A stretch of DNA of 7,897 nucleotides from Deltaproteobacteria bacterium (lineage in GTDB: Bacteria > Desulfobacterota > Desulfobacteria > Desulfobacterales > BuS5): positions 1-7,897 of the forward strand of contig JAGGWL010000115.1 in assembly GCA_021157555.1 (NCBI GenBank). Reading direction: 5' to 3'. A model generated the notes under the pieces. The model was given only the letters and a program-made list of their open reading frames with translations. It was not told the DNA's origin and searched no databases. The position numbers and the translations under genes are program-made. Shown here one piece after another: positions 7,023 to 7,897 of this stretch (position 1 is the first letter of the stretch; each line of letters begins with the position of its first letter).

Positions 7023-7283
7023 TTACCCGTACAATTTGAGCTCTCGTCCTGTCAATTGAAGATCTCCTATCTTGCTGAATTTGGCCAGTTTGCAGATAAT
7101 TCTTTGCATACCTTTAATCGTCAGGGACCACCATGCATCGCTTATATCAAAGTGGCCGGATGTTGCTGATATAAATTCAACCCTGTCTGCTTCAATATTC
7201 AGATTGCTGACGGCAGCTTTATGATCAACAGCATCATTCGGTAAATCATTACTGGCGATATATACTATTACTCCTGTTTTCAT
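7023..7283 (-). CDS. Small uncharacterised protein, first gene of the B12 operon
   Basis: I cannot name this 86-residue protein. It begins MKTGVIVYIASNDLP, continues with NLNIEADRVEFISATSGHFD, and has a striking central block ISDAWWSLTIKGMQRI followed by DLQLTGRELKLYG at the C-terminus. There is no signal peptide, membrane segment or cysteine cluster (one Cys only), so it is probably a small cytoplasmic protein with an alpha/beta pattern. Coding is supported by a strong GGAGG 9 nt before the ATG, by protein-like composition, and by its place directly after the riboswitch leader. It lies immediately before the chelatase remnant, so a role in corrin synthesis, cobalt handling or uptake is a guess from context only. 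The ribosome site can be masked by an upstream CACCT, so its translation may be B12-controlled. Confidence 0.75.
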   Translation of the reverse strand: MKTGVIVYIASNDLPNDAVDHKAAVSNLNIEADRVEFISATSGHFDISDAWWSLTIKGMQRIICKLAKFSKIGDLQLTGRELKLYG

Positions 7284-7288
7284 TAAGT

Positions 7289-7323
7289 CTCACCTCCTTT
7301 CATGATTTTTCAGGTGGTCCCGC
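7289..7323 (-). promoter_or_regulatory. Ribosome-binding site and masking segment of the first gene
   Basis: The first gene has a strong AAAGGAGGTG ribosome site. About 14 nt before it, CACCT can pair with AGGTG and cover it. The same CACC belongs to GCGGGACCAC (7323-7314), which is perfectly complementary to GTGGTCCCGC in the aptamer core (7608-7599). The two pairings exclude each other, so ligand binding could decide whether the ribosome site is open. The sequence complementarity is seen directly; the mechanism is inferred. Confidence 0.45.
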
Positions 7324-7363
7324 GTTAAAAGGCCGTGACGGGCACTACATAGTCTCTTTAAAT

Positions 7364-7404
7364 AAAAAAAGCCCTTCAAACTATTATTCAGTTTGAAGGG
7401 CTTT
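7364..7404 (-). terminator. Intrinsic terminator in the riboswitch leader
   Basis: On the minus strand a perfect 15-bp stem (7404-7390 with 7382-7368) closes a 7-nt loop and runs into a T7 tract (7370-7364), giving a very strong intrinsic terminator about 80 nt before the first gene and about 100 nt after the aptamer. It is the natural expression platform of the B12 riboswitch: with AdoCbl bound, transcription should stop here. In the other direction the T run is short and interrupted, so it is mainly a minus-strand terminator. Confidence 0.88.
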
Positions 7405-7421
7405 ACCCGTTTTATAAGCCC
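7398..7421 (-). promoter_or_regulatory. Candidate antiterminator hairpin
   Basis: GGGCTT (7421-7416, minus strand) can pair with AAGCCC (7403-7398) over a 12-nt loop. The second arm is part of the 5' arm of the leader terminator, so the two structures compete. At 6 bp it is much weaker than the terminator, but it forms first during transcription. Assignment is inference from complementarity. Confidence 0.4.
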
Positions 7422-7422
7422 A

Positions 7423-7448
7423 TTTATTCTGTTTCACCGCAGAATAAA
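7423..7448 (-). promoter_or_regulatory. Leader hairpin between aptamer and terminator
   Basis: TTTATTCTG (7448-7440 on the minus strand) and CAGAATAAA (7431-7423) form a perfect 9-bp stem with an 8-nt loop. There is no T tract, so it is not a terminator. It lies directly before the antiterminator arm and probably shapes folding or pausing in the expression platform. Confidence 0.55.
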
Positions 7449-7459
7449 CGATATAGTAC

Positions 7460-7488
7460 CTGAACTAAAGTTGAAAATTTTCGTTCAG
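7460..7488 (-). promoter_or_regulatory. Leader hairpin just downstream of the aptamer
   Basis: CTGAAC (7488-7483) pairs with GTTCAG (7465-7460). After one G/A mismatch the stem continues with three A-T pairs, leaving a 9-nt loop. It starts 20 nt after the B12 box and may be part of the linker to the expression platform. There is no T tract after it. Confidence 0.5.
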
Positions 7489-7499
7489 ATTCTATCTAT

Positions 7500-7640
7500 T
7501 CAATCAAGGCAGGTATTCTGGCTTTCGGATCATTCTAATAACTGCGCCTTCCCATCCAAAGATAGTGGCATATGCAGTTTTCGTCCCCGATTACAGCGGC
7601 GGGACCACTCTCGCATTTCACGAGATTCCCTATTAAGCTT
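7500..7640 (-). ncRNA. Adenosylcobalamin riboswitch (aptamer)
   Basis: The minus strand carries the conserved cobalamin-riboswitch landmarks in order: AATAGGGAA (about 7634-7626), a CTCG/CGAG stem, GTGGTCCCGCCGCTGTAATC around 7608-7589 matching the C-C-C-G-C-x-x-C-T-G-T core, TGCCACTA (7570-7563), GATGGGAAGGC (7556-7546), and the B12 box AGCCAGAATACCTGCC (7523-7508). This RNA binds AdoCbl and normally shuts down B12 synthesis and transport genes; the operon it precedes is exactly that. Internal pairing GTCCC/GGGAC is visible in the core. A weak P1 between UUAAU and AUUGA near the two ends is possible. The exact ends are approximate. Confidence 0.93.
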
Positions 7641-7684
7641 TTTATAAGGAACGTGGAAGTTATTTTATCCTCGTTCCTAAAAGC
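7637..7684 (-). promoter_or_regulatory. 5' hairpin of the leader transcript
   Basis: GCTTTT plus AGGAACG (7684-7672 on the minus strand) can pair with CGTTCCT (7653-7647) and, after a 4-nt bulge, AAAAGC (7642-7637): 13 pairs with an 18-nt loop. It lies between the predicted transcription start (near 7689) and the aptamer, touching the conserved 5' end. It may protect the RNA 5' end or help start aptamer folding; it is not a usual part of the core aptamer. Confidence 0.55.
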
Positions 7685-7695
7685 ACCTTGATTTA

Positions 7696-7724
7696 ACTTT
7701 ATGTTTGATTTATGGTTTTGTCAA
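7696..7724 (-). promoter_or_regulatory. Sigma70-type promoter of the B12 operon
   Basis: On the minus strand a perfect -35 box TTGACA (7724-7719) is followed by a 17-nt spacer and a -10 box TAAAGT (7701-7696), four of six matches to consensus. Predicted initiation near 7689 puts the riboswitch leader directly downstream. No other candidate this good is visible between the repeat at the right edge and the aptamer. Confidence 0.75.
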
Positions 7725-7796
7725 GCCTATTTCATGCATACTTTCTTCATAAGACTTTTTTTCAAAAGAAGGGCTTGGCTCTAATTTCGACCAAAC
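7725..7796. other. Non-coding gap upstream of the promoter
   Basis: I see no gene, RNA or clear operator here. The stretch is AT-rich and only separates the operon promoter from the palindromic element. Confidence 0.5.
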
Positions 7797-7880
7797 ACTG
7801 AGCTATAATAAAATTTGAAAACCTCTGAAACTCGCTGCGCTCAAACAGCCAGAGGTTTTCAAATTTCACCATAGCTCAGT
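7797..7880. repeat. Long imperfect palindrome, possible MITE-like or repetitive hairpin element
   Basis: Two 30-nt arms (7797-7826 and 7851-7880) are inverted copies: an outer 10-bp ACTGAGCTAT/ATAGCTCAGT, a symmetric 4x4 mismatch (AATA against CACC), and an inner 16-bp block AAATTTGAAAACCTCT with its complement. They flank a 24-nt loop containing CTCGCTGCGCTCAAAC. A further GACCA (7789-7793) and TGGTC (7893-7897) may extend it to the window edge. There is no T run after either arm, so it is not a standard terminator. The symmetric design suits a dispersed non-autonomous element or repetitive intergenic hairpin; copy number cannot be judged here. Confidence 0.75.
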
Positions 7881-7897
7881 CCTGACATCTAATGGTC

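Noticed and set aside
6790..7059. 89-codon plus-strand open frame across the btuC upstream gap
   Set aside because: Low-complexity, aromatic-rich composition and no ribosome site; the minus strand carries the CbiK-like reading instead.
7311..7350. T-box-like motif on the plus strand (AGGTGGTCCCGCG)
   Set aside because: It differs from the T-box GGTGGTACCGCG by one base, but there is no matching CGTCCC terminator arm, no visible stem I, and no plus-strand gene downstream. The similarity is explained by complementarity of this segment to the aptamer core.
7393..7647. 84-codon plus-strand open frame antisense to the riboswitch
   Set aside because: It lies over structured RNA landmarks of the aptamer and shows no protein-family signal.

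Overview
The window looks like a low-GC anaerobe, most likely a sulfate-reducer-type deltaproteobacterium (Desulfobacterota). The taxonomic guess rests on the anaerobic 'Cbi' route to vitamin B12, the style of the protein sequences and a palindromic repeat at the right edge; it is inference, not proof. Every convincing gene lies on the minus strand, so the locus reads from high to low coordinates as one long cobalamin (B12) operon.

Layout in transcription order. At 7797-7880 there is a large near-perfect inverted repeat, upstream of the operon and outside it. A sigma70-type promoter (TTGACA, 17 nt, TAAAGT) at 7696-7724 starts a leader of about 400 nt. The leader holds a 5' hairpin, an adenosylcobalamin riboswitch aptamer (about 7500-7640), two further hairpins, a 15-bp intrinsic terminator with a competing antiterminator hairpin, and a last segment that can mask the ribosome-binding site of the first gene. 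A 10-nt stretch next to that site is perfectly complementary to the aptamer core, which suggests a long-range switch acting on translation as well as the terminator.

The first gene (7023-7283) encodes an 86-residue protein I do not recognise. Behind it, about 6735-6990 holds broken coding sequence that reads like the middle of a CbiK-type cobaltochelatase with frameshifts and a deletion, then a possible terminator. The B12-type ABC importer follows: permease (btuC, 6675-5590), ATPase (btuD, 5588-4815) and periplasmic binding protein (btuF, 4813-3824). Then come corrin-ring genes: cobyrinate a,c-diamide synthase (cbiA, 3828-2446, apparently starting at a rare ATT codon), precorrin-8X methylmutase (cbiC, 2441-1824), the C20 methyltransferase (cbiL, 1816-1091) and the C1 methyltransferase cbiD (1094-1, running off the window). 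Gaps from btuC to cbiD are between -4 and +7 nt, so the genes are probably translationally coupled.

Together the operon joins corrinoid uptake with de novo synthesis under AdoCbl feedback. The other ring genes (cbiE/T, F, G, H, J) are not here and may lie beyond position 1. The most interesting points are the ATT start of cbiA, the layered riboswitch leader, the decayed chelatase and the unknown first gene.
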